Made by a program: the position numbers and the translations under genes. From assembly GCF_000430545.1 (NCBI RefSeq), contig NZ_AUMF01000010.1:171486-235485 (forward strand): DNA of 64,000 nucleotides, given 5' to 3'. This document shows, in pieces, positions 41,210 through 50,823 of the stretch. The DNA is from Tenacibaculum ovolyticum DSM 18103. GTDB taxonomy: Bacteria; Bacteroidota; Bacteroidia; Flavobacteriales; Flavobacteriaceae. The notes below the pieces were generated by a model that was not told where the DNA came from, ran no database searches, and was given only the letters and a program-made list of their open reading frames with translations. The stretch's first letter is position 1; the number at the start of each line of letters is the position of its first letter.

Positions 41210-42420
41210 GTTATATAGCTATGGTTGTAGATGCTTCTTATCCTAATGATATAAGGGTAAGAAAAGAAGCTGAATCGTTAGTTAATAGCGGTAATAAAGT
41301 GGTGGTTATTTGTCCACGTAAAAAAAACGATGATAAAACTGAAAAGATTAATGGAGTAAATGTTTTTAGAATAGGTACTAATTATTCGAATTCTAAAAAA
41401 GGTTTACATGATATCTTTGAAAGCATTTTTAATATAAATCTTCTTTTTTTCTTCGGAATAAAGAAGGCAATGAAGCAATATAGTATTGAATATCTTCATA
41501 TTCATGATTTACCATTAGCGGGTACAGGTTATCTGTTTAAATCTAAAGTTAAAAAAGTAATTTTAGATATGCATGAAAATTATCCAGAGGCTTTAAAAAC
41601 TTGGTTTTTATGGAAAAAAAATCCAATAATAAAACTAAAGAATTTTATTTTTATGAACCCTATTTTATGGTCTTATAAAGAAAGAAAATATTGTAAAAAG
41701 TACGATACTATTATTTGTGTAGTAGAAGAAATGAAACAAAAATTAATTACTAATTTTAATATTAACCCTAATAAGTTAGTGGTTATTTCTAATTTTGAGA
41801 AAAAAGAATTTGCTAGCAATTTTTTAAATTCAGTAGCACAAAATATAATCAATCCCAAAGATTTTTCAATAACATACGTAGGTGGGTTTGGACCTCACAG
41901 AGGAATTGATACGGCTATTAAAGCAATGCCTCAAATTGTAGCTAAAATACCTAATGCTACTCTTTTTCTAATAGGTAAAGGAAGTTTTGCTGTCGAAACA
42001 AAATTAAAAGAAATTACTAGAGAATATAAAGTTGAGAATAATGTGAAATTTGTTGGTTACCGACCTTTTAACGAAGTTTCAACCATTATGCAAGAATCTA
42101 ACATCAATATAATTCCTCATAAATCAAACGAGCATACCGACAATACGATACCTCATAAATTATTTCAAATAATGATGAGTAAGAGTTTGTTATTAGTAAG
42201 TTCTTGTAAACCTTTAAAAAGAATTGTTGAGAAATACGATTGTGGAGTAGTTTTTAAAGCAGATGATGTTAATGATTTTACTGATAAGGTTGTTATGATT
42301 CATCAAAAAGGTAATTTACTAAATTATAAGAAAGATAACGCTTTTGATGCAGTAATGAATCAAGGAGAAAACTGGGAAGAGGAAAGCTTGAAATTACATA
42401 GTTTATATACACATATTTAA
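41206..42420 (+). CDS. Glycosyltransferase family 4
   Basis: A 404-residue GT-B enzyme. The N-terminal domain has VVDASYPNDIRVRKEAESLV (donor/acceptor loop), the centre has YLHIHDLPLAGTGYLFK, and the nucleotide-binding C-terminal half has ITYVGGFGPHRGIDTAIKAM and PHKLFQIMMSKSLLLVSS near the E-x7-E region. It adds a sugar to a lipid-linked glycan at the cytoplasmic face of the inner membrane. ATG overlaps the epimerase stop (ATGA). Confidence 0.88.
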   Translation: MSYIAMVVDASYPNDIRVRKEAESLVNSGNKVVVICPRKKNDDKTEKINGVNVFRIGTNYSNSKKGLHDIFESIFNINLLFFFGIKKAMKQYSIEYLHIHDLPLAGTGYLFKSKVKKVILDMHENYPEALKTWFLWKKNPIIKLKNFIFMNPILWSYKERKYCKKYDTIICVVEEMKQKLITNFNINPNKLVVISNFEKKEFASNFLNSVAQNIINPKDFSITYVGGFGPHRGIDTAIKAMPQIVAKIPNATLFLIGKGSFAVETKLKEITREYKVENNVKFVGYRPFNEVSTIMQESNINIIPHKSNEHTDNTIPHKLFQIMMSKSLLLVSSCKPLKRIVEKYDCGVVFKADDVNDFTDKVVMIHQKGNLLNYKKDNAFDAVMNQGENWEEESLKLHSLYTHI

Positions 42421-42421
42421 T

Positions 42422-43702
42422 TTGAAAGTATTAATAATAACTTATTATTGGGTACCCGCAGGTGGTTCAGGAGTGCAGCGTTGGTTAAAATTTGTAAAAT
42501 ATTTACGTGATTTTAATATAGAACCAGTTGTGTATACGGTTGATGAAGCTAAGTACCCTATTATTGATGAATCGTTAAAAAGTGATATACCAAAAAATAT
42601 AGAAGTTTTAAAGAAAACTATTTGGGAACCTAATAATTTTTTATCAATCTTTAAAAAGAAAGAAACTAAAACAAGTGCTGGTTTTTTAAATCCTAATCCT
42701 ACCTTTTTTGGGAAAATATTACAATACGTTAGAGCAAATTATTTTATTCCAGATGCTAGAAAATTTTGGATAAAACCTTCTGTGAAATATTTAGAAAAAT
42801 ACCTGAAAGAAAATAAAATTGATGCAATTATAACTACAGGGCCACCGCATAGTTTACACTTAATAGGTTTAGCGTTAAAGAAAAAAACAAATGTAAAGTG
42901 GATTGCTGATTTTCGTGATCCGTGGACAGCTATTGATTATTTCCATCAATTACCATTAACAAAAAAATCAATAAAAAAACATCATCAATTAGAGCAAGAA
43001 GTTTTAGCAAATGCAGATGCATCTTTGGTTGTTGGTGAAACAATGAAAGCGAATTATAAAACGTTTTCAAATAATATTCATGTGGTAACTAATGGGTATG
43101 ATTCGGAAGAAAATGAGAAAATTGTACCTGCTTTAGATACAAAATTCTCGATAACACATATTGGTTTAATGAATTCGGATAGAAATCCGAAAATATTGTG
43201 GAAGGCATTGTCTGAATTATCTGAAGAAAATAATGCTTTTAAAAACGATTTAGAGATAAAGTTAATAGGGGAATTATCTGATGATGTAGTAACTGATTTA
43301 GATAAATATGAATTTAAAAGCGTTGAAAAAATAAATTACGTACCACATAAAGAAGTACAACAATATCAGCGTAATTCACAAGTATTATTGCTTGCTGTAA
43401 ATAATGTGCCAAGTGCTAAAGGAATCATAACAGGTAAAATTTTTGAGTATTTACAAGCAAAACGACCTATCTTAGCGATTGGACCTGAAGATGGAGATTT
43501 AGCAGTAATTTTAAAAAATACAAATTCGGGAACTATTGTTGATTTTAACGATAAAGAAACAATTAAAAGAACGGTTTTAAGTTTATATAAAAGTTATAAA
43601 GAAAATACATTGCAGGTGTCTTCAAAAGATATTGAACAATATCATCGTAAGGAGTTAACCAAACAATTATCAGTAATACTAAAACAAGTAGTAAATTCTT
43701 GA
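42422..43702 (+). CDS. Glycosyltransferase (GT-B fold), TTG start
   Basis: A 426-residue enzyme. The N-terminal VLIITYYWVPAGGSGVQRWL glycine loop and TGPPHSLHLIGLALK, WIADFRDPWTAIDYF and the C-terminal IFEYLQAKRPILAIGPEDGD donor site are typical of GT4-like transferases of Bacteroidetes exopolysaccharide loci. The conserved first residues begin at a TTG at 42422, 1 bp after the previous stop, and no ATG is available. It overlaps the next gene by 4 bp. Confidence 0.86.
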   Translation: MKVLIITYYWVPAGGSGVQRWLKFVKYLRDFNIEPVVYTVDEAKYPIIDESLKSDIPKNIEVLKKTIWEPNNFLSIFKKKETKTSAGFLNPNPTFFGKILQYVRANYFIPDARKFWIKPSVKYLEKYLKENKIDAIITTGPPHSLHLIGLALKKKTNVKWIADFRDPWTAIDYFHQLPLTKKSIKKHHQLEQEVLANADASLVVGETMKANYKTFSNNIHVVTNGYDSEENEKIVPALDTKFSITHIGLMNSDRNPKILWKALSELSEENNAFKNDLEIKLIGELSDDVVTDLDKYEFKSVEKINYVPHKEVQQYQRNSQVLLLAVNNVPSAKGIITGKIFEYLQAKRPILAIGPEDGDLAVILKNTNSGTIVDFNDKETIKRTVLSLYKSYKENTLQVSSKDIEQYHRKELTKQLSVILKQVVNS

Positions 43703-44784
43703 AAAAAATAGTTACCATATTAGGAGCTCGACCTCAATTTGTAAAAGGAGCAGTGCTAAGTAGAGTGATAAATAGTCACAAGGAAATTGAAGAGGTTATT
43801 GTACATACAGGACAGCATTTTGATGCTAATATGAGCGCAGTTTTTTTTGATGAAATGCAAATACCTAAGCCAAAATATAATTTAAACATAAATGGTTTAA
43901 ATCATGGAGCTATGACAGGGCAGATGTTAGAAAAAATTGAAGAGATTTTGCTAACAGAAAAACCTGATGCAATTGTTGTTTATGGAGATACAAATTCTAC
44001 TATTGCAGGTGCTTTAGCTGCGAAGAAACTACATATTAAAGTAATACATATTGAGGCTGGTTTGCGATCATTTAATATGCAAATGCCAGAAGAAATAAAT
44101 CGTATTGTAACTGACAGGATTGCAGATTTATTAAGCTGTCCAACAGAAGTTGCTGTTGCTAATTTAAAGCAAGAAGGTTTTGAAAACTTAGAGATTAAGG
44201 TTGAGCAACATGGAGACATCATGAAAGATGCAGTGGAGTTTTACGGGGCTTTTTCTGAAGAGAAATCAAGTGTTATTAAATCATTAAACTTAACAGTAAA
44301 TGAGTTTGTATTAGCTACTATTCATCGTCAGGAAAATACGGATGATAAAGAAAAGTTAGCCAATGTTTTTTTAGGATTAGAAGAAATACATAAAACTAAG
44401 CAAGTAGTAATGCCGTTGCATCCTCGAACAAAAAAAATGCTTGATTTATATGGTTTAAAGCCGAAAATTACATTTATAAACCCTGTTGGTTATTTTGATA
44501 TGTTAGAGCTTTTAAAAAATTGTGCTTTGGTTGTCACCGATAGTGGCGGACTACAAAAAGAGGCCTTTTTTAATAAAAAACACTGTATTATAGCAAGAGA
44601 AGAAACTGAATGGACAGAGCTTGTAACGAATGGTTATGCTAAAATAACCGCAACAAACCCGCAAGAAATAAGTAATGCATATGCTGAGTTTTTAAAAGAA
44701 ACAAAAAACTTTAAAGAAGCATTATACGGTAATAATGTTGGCGAAAAAATATATCAATCAATCATCAAATTAATAAACGCGTAA
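43699..44784 (+). CDS. UDP-N-acetylglucosamine 2-epimerase (copy 2), TTG start
   Basis: A 361-residue paralogue of the enzyme at 40121. VTILGARPQFVKGAVLSRVI, HTGQHFDANMSAVFFDEMQI, VYGDTNSTIAGALAAKKL, HIEAGLRSFNMQMPEEINRI and VTDSGGLQKEAFF are the family motifs. It is more like the standard WecB/MnaA pattern (R-P-Q-F-V-K) than copy 1 (R-P-N-F-V-K). A 2-epimerase for UDP-GlcNAc or a modified derivative such as a 2,3-diacetamido sugar. TTG start overlapping the previous TGA. Confidence 0.88.
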   Translation: MKKIVTILGARPQFVKGAVLSRVINSHKEIEEVIVHTGQHFDANMSAVFFDEMQIPKPKYNLNINGLNHGAMTGQMLEKIEEILLTEKPDAIVVYGDTNSTIAGALAAKKLHIKVIHIEAGLRSFNMQMPEEINRIVTDRIADLLSCPTEVAVANLKQEGFENLEIKVEQHGDIMKDAVEFYGAFSEEKSSVIKSLNLTVNEFVLATIHRQENTDDKEKLANVFLGLEEIHKTKQVVMPLHPRTKKMLDLYGLKPKITFINPVGYFDMLELLKNCALVVTDSGGLQKEAFFNKKHCIIAREETEWTELVTNGYAKITATNPQEISNAYAEFLKETKNFKEALYGNNVGEKIYQSIIKLINA

Positions 44785-44785
44785 A

Positions 44786-46288
44786 TTGGGAATCGTATTA
44801 AAGCAATCACTTAAAAATACCATAATTATCTATTTAGGATTTTTAATTGGAGGAATAAACACTATCGTTTTATATTCAAGGTTTTTAAAAGATGAATATT
44901 ACGGTTTAGCAACTTACGTATTTTCTGCATCAAATTTATTAATGCCAATAATGGCGTTAGGAATTCAATTTACTATTGTTAAGTTTTTCACAGCCTATAA
45001 AACTAAAAAAGAAAAAGACAGCTTTTTAAGTTCCGTACTTTTTTTACCCTTATTAATAGCATTACCTATTGGTTTTTGTTGGGATGTTTTTCATAATTTA
45101 ATTATGAGTTATATTTCAAAAAGTAATGTTGAAGGCAATTTAATTATAGAAAATTACACTATTTATATTTACATTATTGCTGTTTGCTGTGCTTATTTCG
45201 AAGTTTTTTATTCGTGGGCAAAAGTGCAAATGCAATCTGTTTTTGGTACTGTTTTAAAAGAGCTTTATAATAGAGCAGTTATTATGGTATTATTATTTGC
45301 TGTGCATTTTGAATTTATTAGCAAACAAGAATTTTTATATTATATGGCTTTTGCCTATGTAGTACGAACATTATTAATGTTAGTTTATGCTTTTAAATTA
45401 TATACTCCTAAATTAAGTTTTTCAATACCTAATAATTTTAAAGAAGTATTACGTTACTCTTTTTACATTCTTTTGGCAGGGAGTGCAGGGGCACTTGTTT
45501 TAGATATCGATAAAATAATGATACCTGGTAAAGATGGTTTTGCAACAGCTGCATATTATGCGGTAGCTTTGTTTATAGGAAGTTTTATTGAAGCACCAAG
45601 TAGAGCAATGGGGCAAATCTTACAGCCATTAACTTCAAAGGCTATTAATGAAAATAATGATAAAGAAACTAATAGTTTGTATCATAAAAGTGCTATTAAT
45701 TTATTATTGGTTGGTGGTTTGTTTTTTATATTGGTTAACTGTAATGTTGATGAGTTGTTTAAAATAATGCCAAATAAAAATTATGCAGGAGGTGGTTTAG
45801 TGGTTTTATTAATTTCTGGAGGGAAATTATTTATGATGTCTTTAGGAAATAATGGTGCAATTATTCAAAACTCAAAATTTTATAGAATTACCATGCCAAT
45901 TGGCGTTGGAATGGCGTTTATGGTTACCTATTTAAATATTTTTCTCTACAATGATATAGGTATGGGAACAGAGGGTTTAGCTTTAGCAACCTTATTATCT
46001 GTGGTAACTTTTAATGCCTTTAAACTTTGGTTTGTAAATAAGAAGTTAAAAATGTTTCCATATACCCTGAAAACTTTACAAATGGTTTTAATTATTATTG
46101 TATTATTTTTAGGTTCTTATTTTTGGAATTTCTCGGTACCAGAATTTTCAATTAGAAGCTTTAGAATAGATCCGATTGTAAACATTATTTTAAAGAGTCT
46201 TATAATTATTCCTGTATATCTATTTGTAGTGTTCAAATTGACTATTTCTGATCAAATAAATAGTTTAGTGAATAGATTTATAAAATAA
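44786..46288 (+). CDS. Oligosaccharide flippase (Wzx-like, MATE/MVF fold), TTG start
   Basis: A 500-residue membrane protein with 12-14 helices. The start GIVLKQSLKNTIIIYLGFLI and GGINTIVLYSRFLKDEYYGL is the usual N-terminus of polysaccharide biosynthesis proteins of this family, followed by VLDIDKIMIPGKDGFATAAY. It translocates the undecaprenyl-linked oligosaccharide built by the operon across the inner membrane. It starts at TTG 1 bp after the epimerase stop. It is the last gene in the run. No polymerase (Wzy) is present in this operon. Confidence 0.86.
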   Translation: MGIVLKQSLKNTIIIYLGFLIGGINTIVLYSRFLKDEYYGLATYVFSASNLLMPIMALGIQFTIVKFFTAYKTKKEKDSFLSSVLFLPLLIALPIGFCWDVFHNLIMSYISKSNVEGNLIIENYTIYIYIIAVCCAYFEVFYSWAKVQMQSVFGTVLKELYNRAVIMVLLFAVHFEFISKQEFLYYMAFAYVVRTLLMLVYAFKLYTPKLSFSIPNNFKEVLRYSFYILLAGSAGALVLDIDKIMIPGKDGFATAAYYAVALFIGSFIEAPSRAMGQILQPLTSKAINENNDKETNSLYHKSAINLLLVGGLFFILVNCNVDELFKIMPNKNYAGGGLVVLLISGGKLFMMSLGNNGAIIQNSKFYRITMPIGVGMAFMVTYLNIFLYNDIGMGTEGLALATLLSVVTFNAFKLWFVNKKLKMFPYTLKTLQMVLIIIVLFLGSYFWNFSVPEFSIRSFRIDPIVNIILKSLIIIPVYLFVVFKLTISDQINSLVNRFIK

Positions 46289-46330
46289 AATTAGTCTTTA
46301 ATTAGAGCCTCTTAAACTAGTTTTTAAGAA

Positions 46331-46918
46331 TTATTTTAATTGAAGTATGCTAAGATTTTTTTTAATTCGACTTAATTGTACAGGTGAAACATTAAGGTAA
46401 GAAGCTATGTAGCGTTGCGCAATTATATTATCTATATCTGGAACTATTTTTTTTAACATTAAATACCTCTCAGTAGCACTATAGGTAGAGATTTCTAGAA
46501 TTAAACTTTCGGTTTTTAAATAAGTACTTTCGAGGGTTTTTACATATAATAAACTAAGCTTATGGTGTTTTAAAACTAGTTCTTTAAACTTAAAAAAATC
46601 ACCTTTATAAGCAGTAATCTTTGTTAAAGCTTGGTAGTTTAAATTTGAAGGAGCCTTCTTTATTAAGGCAGCTATGTTTCCCGTTAGTTGACCAGGAAGA
46701 AAAAAAGTTCTAGTAATTTCTTTTCCAGATTCACTTTGTAAATAAGATCTAACGATACCTGTTTTTACAATAAAAAATGAAGTAGAATTTTCATTTGTTC
46801 TAGTTAGGAAATCAAAAGGCTCTAACTCTATATAGGTAATTATTTCTTTGAAAAGTGAAATCATGTTTTCAGACAAATCAATATACTGAGAAAGAAAATT
46901 TTCAATATCACTATTCAT
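46331..46918 (-). CDS. Crp/Fnr-family regulator A
   Basis: A 195-residue protein. A cyclic-nucleotide-binding-like beta-barrel covers residues 25-120 (ENSTSFFIVKTGIVRSYLQS, LPGQLTGN), and the C-terminal helix-turn-helix is RYIASYLNVSPVQLSRIKKN. The phosphate-binding cAMP residues are not clearly conserved, so the ligand may differ from cAMP. A paralogue (B) lies 220 bp away on the same strand, and both end in the same V-Q-L-S-R motif. It is the shared flavobacterial type without a long winged helix. Confidence 0.85.
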   Translation of the reverse strand: MNSDIENFLSQYIDLSENMISLFKEIITYIELEPFDFLTRTNENSTSFFIVKTGIVRSYLQSESGKEITRTFFLPGQLTGNIAALIKKAPSNLNYQALTKITAYKGDFFKFKELVLKHHKLSLLYVKTLESTYLKTESLILEISTYSATERYLMLKKIVPDIDNIIAQRYIASYLNVSPVQLSRIKKNLSILQLK

Positions 46919-46941
46919 AAAAAAATGGAATTAACAAGTTA

Positions 46942-47085
46942 ACCTTAAATAAGGTAGCTAAATTTAAGGTTTTTTTTATAAAAAATAAAATGAAAGACAT
47001 GAAAAGTCAGACATGCTCATTTTGGGCTTGTCTGAATGTTTTAAGAAAATCACATAAAAGTGATAAATGTAACTTGTTAATTACA
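46942..47085. promoter_or_regulatory. Palindromes between two Crp/Fnr genes
   Basis: ACCTTA-AA-TAAGGT at 46942-46955, a hairpin TCAGACA/TGTCTGA at 47007-47034 with extra paired bases, and TGTAA-N8-TTACA at 47068-47085. The last has the layout of a Crp/Fnr half-site pair. The middle one may be a weak terminator for gene B. The repeats are seen, their roles inferred. Confidence 0.4.
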
Positions 47086-47138
47086 TTACAAATATATTTG
47101 ATATTTGTAGGTTTTACATTAACATGTGTTTATAAAAA

Positions 47139-47711
47139 CTAATTTCTGTAATTTTTTCGAACTCTACTTAATTGAACTGGCGTTATATTTAAATAGGAGG
47201 CAATATGGTATTGATTAATTAGATTATCAATTTTAGGAAATCTTTCTTTTAGTTTTTCATATCGTTGTGTAGCGTTTAACATTAAAAGCTCTAATATTTT
47301 CTTTTCTTCTCTAATGTGTATTGCTTCTAAAACTCTATGGTGAAAAATTGATAAATCATGATGTAACAATGTTAAGTTATAAAAGGAGGCATAATTACAT
47401 TCTAAAACATCACACTCGGTGAGGCATTCATAAATTAAATTAGAGGGTTCTTGTTTAATTAAAGCTCCTAAGTTACCTGAAGTAATTACAGGGGTGTATA
47501 TGGTTTTAGTATGTTCTTTTCCTTTTTCATCTATAATATAAGCTCTAATTATTCCTTTTCTTAAAATATAAAAATTAGTTGGTATTTGTCCTAAACGAAC
47601 AAGCTCTTGATTTTTAAGAAGCTTTTTTGGTTGTGTTAATTTATTAAGCTTGGTAAAAGAACTTTCTGAAACGTGATGAATATTAAAAACAAAATTTCTG
47701 AAAAAGTTCAT
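47139..47711 (-). CDS. Crp/Fnr-family regulator B
   Basis: A 190-residue paralogue of regulator A. The cyclic-nucleotide-binding barrel (LVRLGQIPTNFYILRKGIIR, YTPVITSGNLGALIKQ) is followed by the helix-turn-helix YHIASYLNITPVQLSRVRKN. The start at 47711 (MNFFRNFVFN) is chosen rather than the longer frame, because the barrel begins soon after it. Both regulators are probably old duplicates acting on nearby or unrelated genes. Confidence 0.82.
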   Translation of the reverse strand: MNFFRNFVFNIHHVSESSFTKLNKLTQPKKLLKNQELVRLGQIPTNFYILRKGIIRAYIIDEKGKEHTKTIYTPVITSGNLGALIKQEPSNLIYECLTECDVLECNYASFYNLTLLHHDLSIFHHRVLEAIHIREEKKILELLMLNATQRYEKLKERFPKIDNLINQYHIASYLNITPVQLSRVRKNYRN

Positions 47712-47840
47712 AATGAGAGAGTATTGTAGTTCTCTCAAATTTACATTTTTTACTGAAAAATAAAAAATAAATTAAAATGGATTAAATTTAAGTTTTTATT
47801 AAGTTAAATTTAATAGGAGAGCAAAAAAACTATTTTTTTA

Positions 47841-48452
47841 TTAAAAATTAATTTTTTCTAAAAAACTAATAGCGTTTGGACCTTCCATAAAAAGTAAGTC
47901 TAAAATAGATAAGTTAGGGATGAAGCCATGTTTATCATCAAACATTTGAATATAAGTATCGACTTCAATCTCAACTCCTTTTTTAGCAAGTGCTAAGTTT
48001 CTATAATCAGTAATACTAGGCGTTACATCATACGCTGTTGTTTTAGAAAAAGAAGTGTTTAATTGCAATGCGTCAGTAATAAATAGATGCGTATCTATAT
48101 TTACATCTTGCAAGTATTTGTATTTCTTGCTAAATATTTTAGAGATATCATCTTCAAAGAACTCAAAAAAAGGAGATGTACGATATGCTGATAATAATGA
48201 TTTAAAGTGTTGTTGCTGCCATTGAATATCATTTTCAACTAAAGTGTCTTTCGTTTTCTTTCTACCTTCATTTAATACATGCTTTACAGGTATATTTAAG
48301 GTTAACTTTCCGTTAGCTCCATAAATATAGCACCTATTTCTATAAGTTTGCTTTTGGTAATTATCTTCAAATTCAAAAATAACAGCATCTGTTTTGTAGA
48401 TTGCAGCATATTGTGAAATAGGAGCAAAATATGTTGGTATAAAAAGTGACAT
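47841..48452 (-). CDS. WbqC-family protein
   Basis: A 203-residue protein. The N-terminal FIPTYFAPISQYAAIY (the WbqC motif, where the family has a conserved P-x-Y-P-x-x-x-Y region), the CYIYGANGKLTLNIPVKHVL block and the DIQWQQQHFKSLLSAYRTSP block are conserved. The function is uncertain, possibly polysaccharide or lipid A modification. The start at 48452 keeps it clear of lepB, whose stop is at 48460; an upstream ATG would overlap lepB. Confidence 0.88.
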   Translation of the reverse strand: MSLFIPTYFAPISQYAAIYKTDAVIFEFEDNYQKQTYRNRCYIYGANGKLTLNIPVKHVLNEGRKKTKDTLVENDIQWQQQHFKSLLSAYRTSPFFEFFEDDISKIFSKKYKYLQDVNIDTHLFITDALQLNTSFSKTTAYDVTPSITDYRNLALAKKGVEIEVDTYIQMFDDKHGFIPNLSILDLLFMEGPNAISFLEKINF

Positions 48453-48459
48453 TATAAAT

Positions 48460-50040
48460 CTATTTCTTTTTGCCTTTATAAAAACTATAAGCAGTATATC
48501 CAATAATTAGAAGTAATGCTAACCATAAATAAGAAGTCGGTTTACCGCTACCACCTACAGTGGTGAACATTCTATCCCAACGAATAGATTTTATTTTAGC
48601 TATAAAACTTGGTGCATTAGGATCCCAACTTAACCAGATTAATACAGGTTTACCAACTACATGGTCAAAAGGTACATATCCCCAGTTTCTTGCATCTAAT
48701 GAGTTCTGGCGATTGTCTCCCATCATCCAATAGTAATCTTGCTTAAAAGTGTAGCTTTCAGCTTTTTTACCGTTGATAAAAATAACATCACCAAAAATTG
48801 TTAAATCATTATTTTCGTATCTTCTAATGATTTGCTCATAAAAAGGTATTGTATTCTCATTTAATGCAACAGTAGTTCCTTTTTTAGGGATGTAAATAGG
48901 TCCAAAATTATCATGAGACCAAGCGTATTTTGGGTTATGTGGAAAAACAGATTTATCGTAATTTCCACTTGGTTGTAAGCGTTTTTCTATACTTTTTACT
49001 AAAGGGTTCTTAGCTAATGTCGCTGCTTCTTTATCTGTAAGATTAAAGTAGTAAAGGCCGTCGTTTGACATTTTACCTTCTCTATTTTTATTATATTCTC
49101 TTATTACAGTTTGCGGTAATTGTTTTCCATCAGTATCAACTATAAAATACCACTGTGGCTTTGCCCTATCTGGTAAAACTGTTTTTTTTCCGTTTATAAA
49201 TACATAACCGTCACGAACCTCTAGTGTATCACCAGCAATACCTGTTGCTCTTTTTACATAATTTGTTCGTTTATCAATAGGTTTATAAGTTGCTTCTCCC
49301 GAGCGATCACCCCACATTGTTTTTAAAGTGTCTGCAGGCCAGCTAAAAACAACAATGTCATTACGCTTAATGTTTTGAAAACCTGGTAAACGCATGTATG
49401 GTAAAGAGAGTTTATTTAAAAAACCATCTTTATTTTTGTTGTCAGATAAGAACGATTTTGTTCCTAAAAGAGGTACTGTGTCGTGTGCCATTGGCGCAGC
49501 TACTGTTGTACTAGGTATACGAGCACCGTAATGAAATTTACTAACAAATAAATAATCACCAACTAATAATGTTTTTTCTAAAGAAGAAGTAGGTATGGTA
49601 TAAGGCTGCATAAAGTAGGTGTGTACTATGGTTGCAGCGATAATAGCAAAAGCAATAGAACTTACCCATTCACCTAAAGGAGATCTTGGTTGTAAACTTC
49701 TGTTTTCAATATACGCTGTATCTGTAATGTAATTGATGTAGTATATGTATAAACCTAATGTAAAGACTGCTAATAAGGTGTCTTTTCGCTTGTTAAAGCC
49801 AAAGCTTCTACAGGTTTCTATCCAAATAATAGGAAACATTAATAAATTAACTATTGGAACAAATAATAAAATAACCCACCATTTCGAACGGTTTATTATT
49901 TGCATTAAAACAATGGCATTGTAAACAGGTATAGCAGCTTCCCAAGCTTGTCTTCCTGCTTTAATATATAATTTCCAAGTTCCTAAAAAATGAATTACTT
50001 GTATTATTAAAAAGAATATAAACCATTCGGTAAATGTCAT
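48460..50040 (-). CDS. lepB: Signal peptidase I
   Basis: A 526-residue enzyme with four or more N-terminal membrane helices (FTEWFIFFLIIQVIHFLGTW and onwards, to about 110), another near 130, and the periplasmic catalytic domain. The nucleophile is Ser 153 in PTSSLEKTLLVGDYLFVSKF and the general base Lys 263 in YVKRATGIAGDTLEV. Box C-E motifs (WYYMMGDNR-like YYWMMGDNRQNSLDARNWG) follow. It cleaves signal peptides of Sec and Tat substrates. The extra N-terminal helices are typical of Bacteroidetes. Confidence 0.95.
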   Translation of the reverse strand: MTFTEWFIFFLIIQVIHFLGTWKLYIKAGRQAWEAAIPVYNAIVLMQIINRSKWWVILLFVPIVNLLMFPIIWIETCRSFGFNKRKDTLLAVFTLGLYIYYINYITDTAYIENRSLQPRSPLGEWVSSIAFAIIAATIVHTYFMQPYTIPTSSLEKTLLVGDYLFVSKFHYGARIPSTTVAAPMAHDTVPLLGTKSFLSDNKNKDGFLNKLSLPYMRLPGFQNIKRNDIVVFSWPADTLKTMWGDRSGEATYKPIDKRTNYVKRATGIAGDTLEVRDGYVFINGKKTVLPDRAKPQWYFIVDTDGKQLPQTVIREYNKNREGKMSNDGLYYFNLTDKEAATLAKNPLVKSIEKRLQPSGNYDKSVFPHNPKYAWSHDNFGPIYIPKKGTTVALNENTIPFYEQIIRRYENNDLTIFGDVIFINGKKAESYTFKQDYYWMMGDNRQNSLDARNWGYVPFDHVVGKPVLIWLSWDPNAPSFIAKIKSIRWDRMFTTVGGSGKPTSYLWLALLLIIGYTAYSFYKGKKK

Positions 50041-50120
50041 AATGCGTATATTTTGTTTTCCTGTATTAAGGAATGAAATTCAATATTATTAGTGTCTTTT
50101 TTTTTAAGATTGTTACGTAA

Positions 50121-50822
50121 TTAACCTAAGTTTAACACATCTCTCATGGTGTAAACACCAGTTTTATTAACTAACCATTCAGCGGCAATAACTGCACCTA
50201 AAGCAAATCCTTGTCTATTATGAGCTGTGTGCTTAATGTCAATAGTATCAACAACTGATTTGTATGTGGTAGTATGCGTACCAGGTACATCTGGAGTTCT
50301 AATAGCAGTAATAGGGATGTTTTTTTCAGAAGTTAAAGTCTCTAATTCCCAATTATTTTTGTTCGTGTTTTCTATAATACCTTCAGCTAATGTAATTGCT
50401 GTTCCGCTTGGGGCATCTAGTTTTTTTGTGTGATGAATTTCTTCAATAGAAACATTATACTGCTCTAATGCATTCATCATTTTAGCTAATTGTTTATTTA
50501 GCTCAAAGAAAACATTTACACCTAAGCTAAAATTAGAAGCGTAAATAAAAGCACCTTTTTTCTGATTACACAATTCAACTATAGAATCATATTTATCAAG
50601 CCAACCTGTTGTTCCTGAAATTACAGGAATTTGATTGTTTATACAGTTACTAATATTATCAAAAGCAGAAGAAGGAACGCTAAAATCAATTGCTACATCA
50701 GCTTCAGTAATGTCGTAACCTTCTTTTTCAGAAGTTTTTATTATAATTTCATGGCCTCTTTGTAAAGCAATTTTTTCAATTTCTTTACCCATTCTACCAT
50801 AACCAAGTAAGGCTATTTTCAT
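50121..50822 (-). CDS. dapB: 4-hydroxy-tetrahydrodipicolinate reductase
   Basis: A 233-residue enzyme. The NAD(P)H Rossmann loop is ALLGYGRMGKEIEKIALQRG, ISGTTGWLDKYDSI follows, the family signature is SIEEIHHTKKLDAPSGTAIT, and HTTTYKSVVDTIDIKHTAHN closes the active site. It catalyses the second step of lysine and meso-diaminopimelate synthesis. It lies directly downstream of DUF5683, with 1 bp between. Confidence 0.95.
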   Translation of the reverse strand: MKIALLGYGRMGKEIEKIALQRGHEIIIKTSEKEGYDITEADVAIDFSVPSSAFDNISNCINNQIPVISGTTGWLDKYDSIVELCNQKKGAFIYASNFSLGVNVFFELNKQLAKMMNALEQYNVSIEEIHHTKKLDAPSGTAITLAEGIIENTNKNNWELETLTSEKNIPITAIRTPDVPGTHTTTYKSVVDTIDIKHTAHNRQGFALGAVIAAEWLVNKTGVYTMRDVLNLG

Positions 50823-50823
50823 T

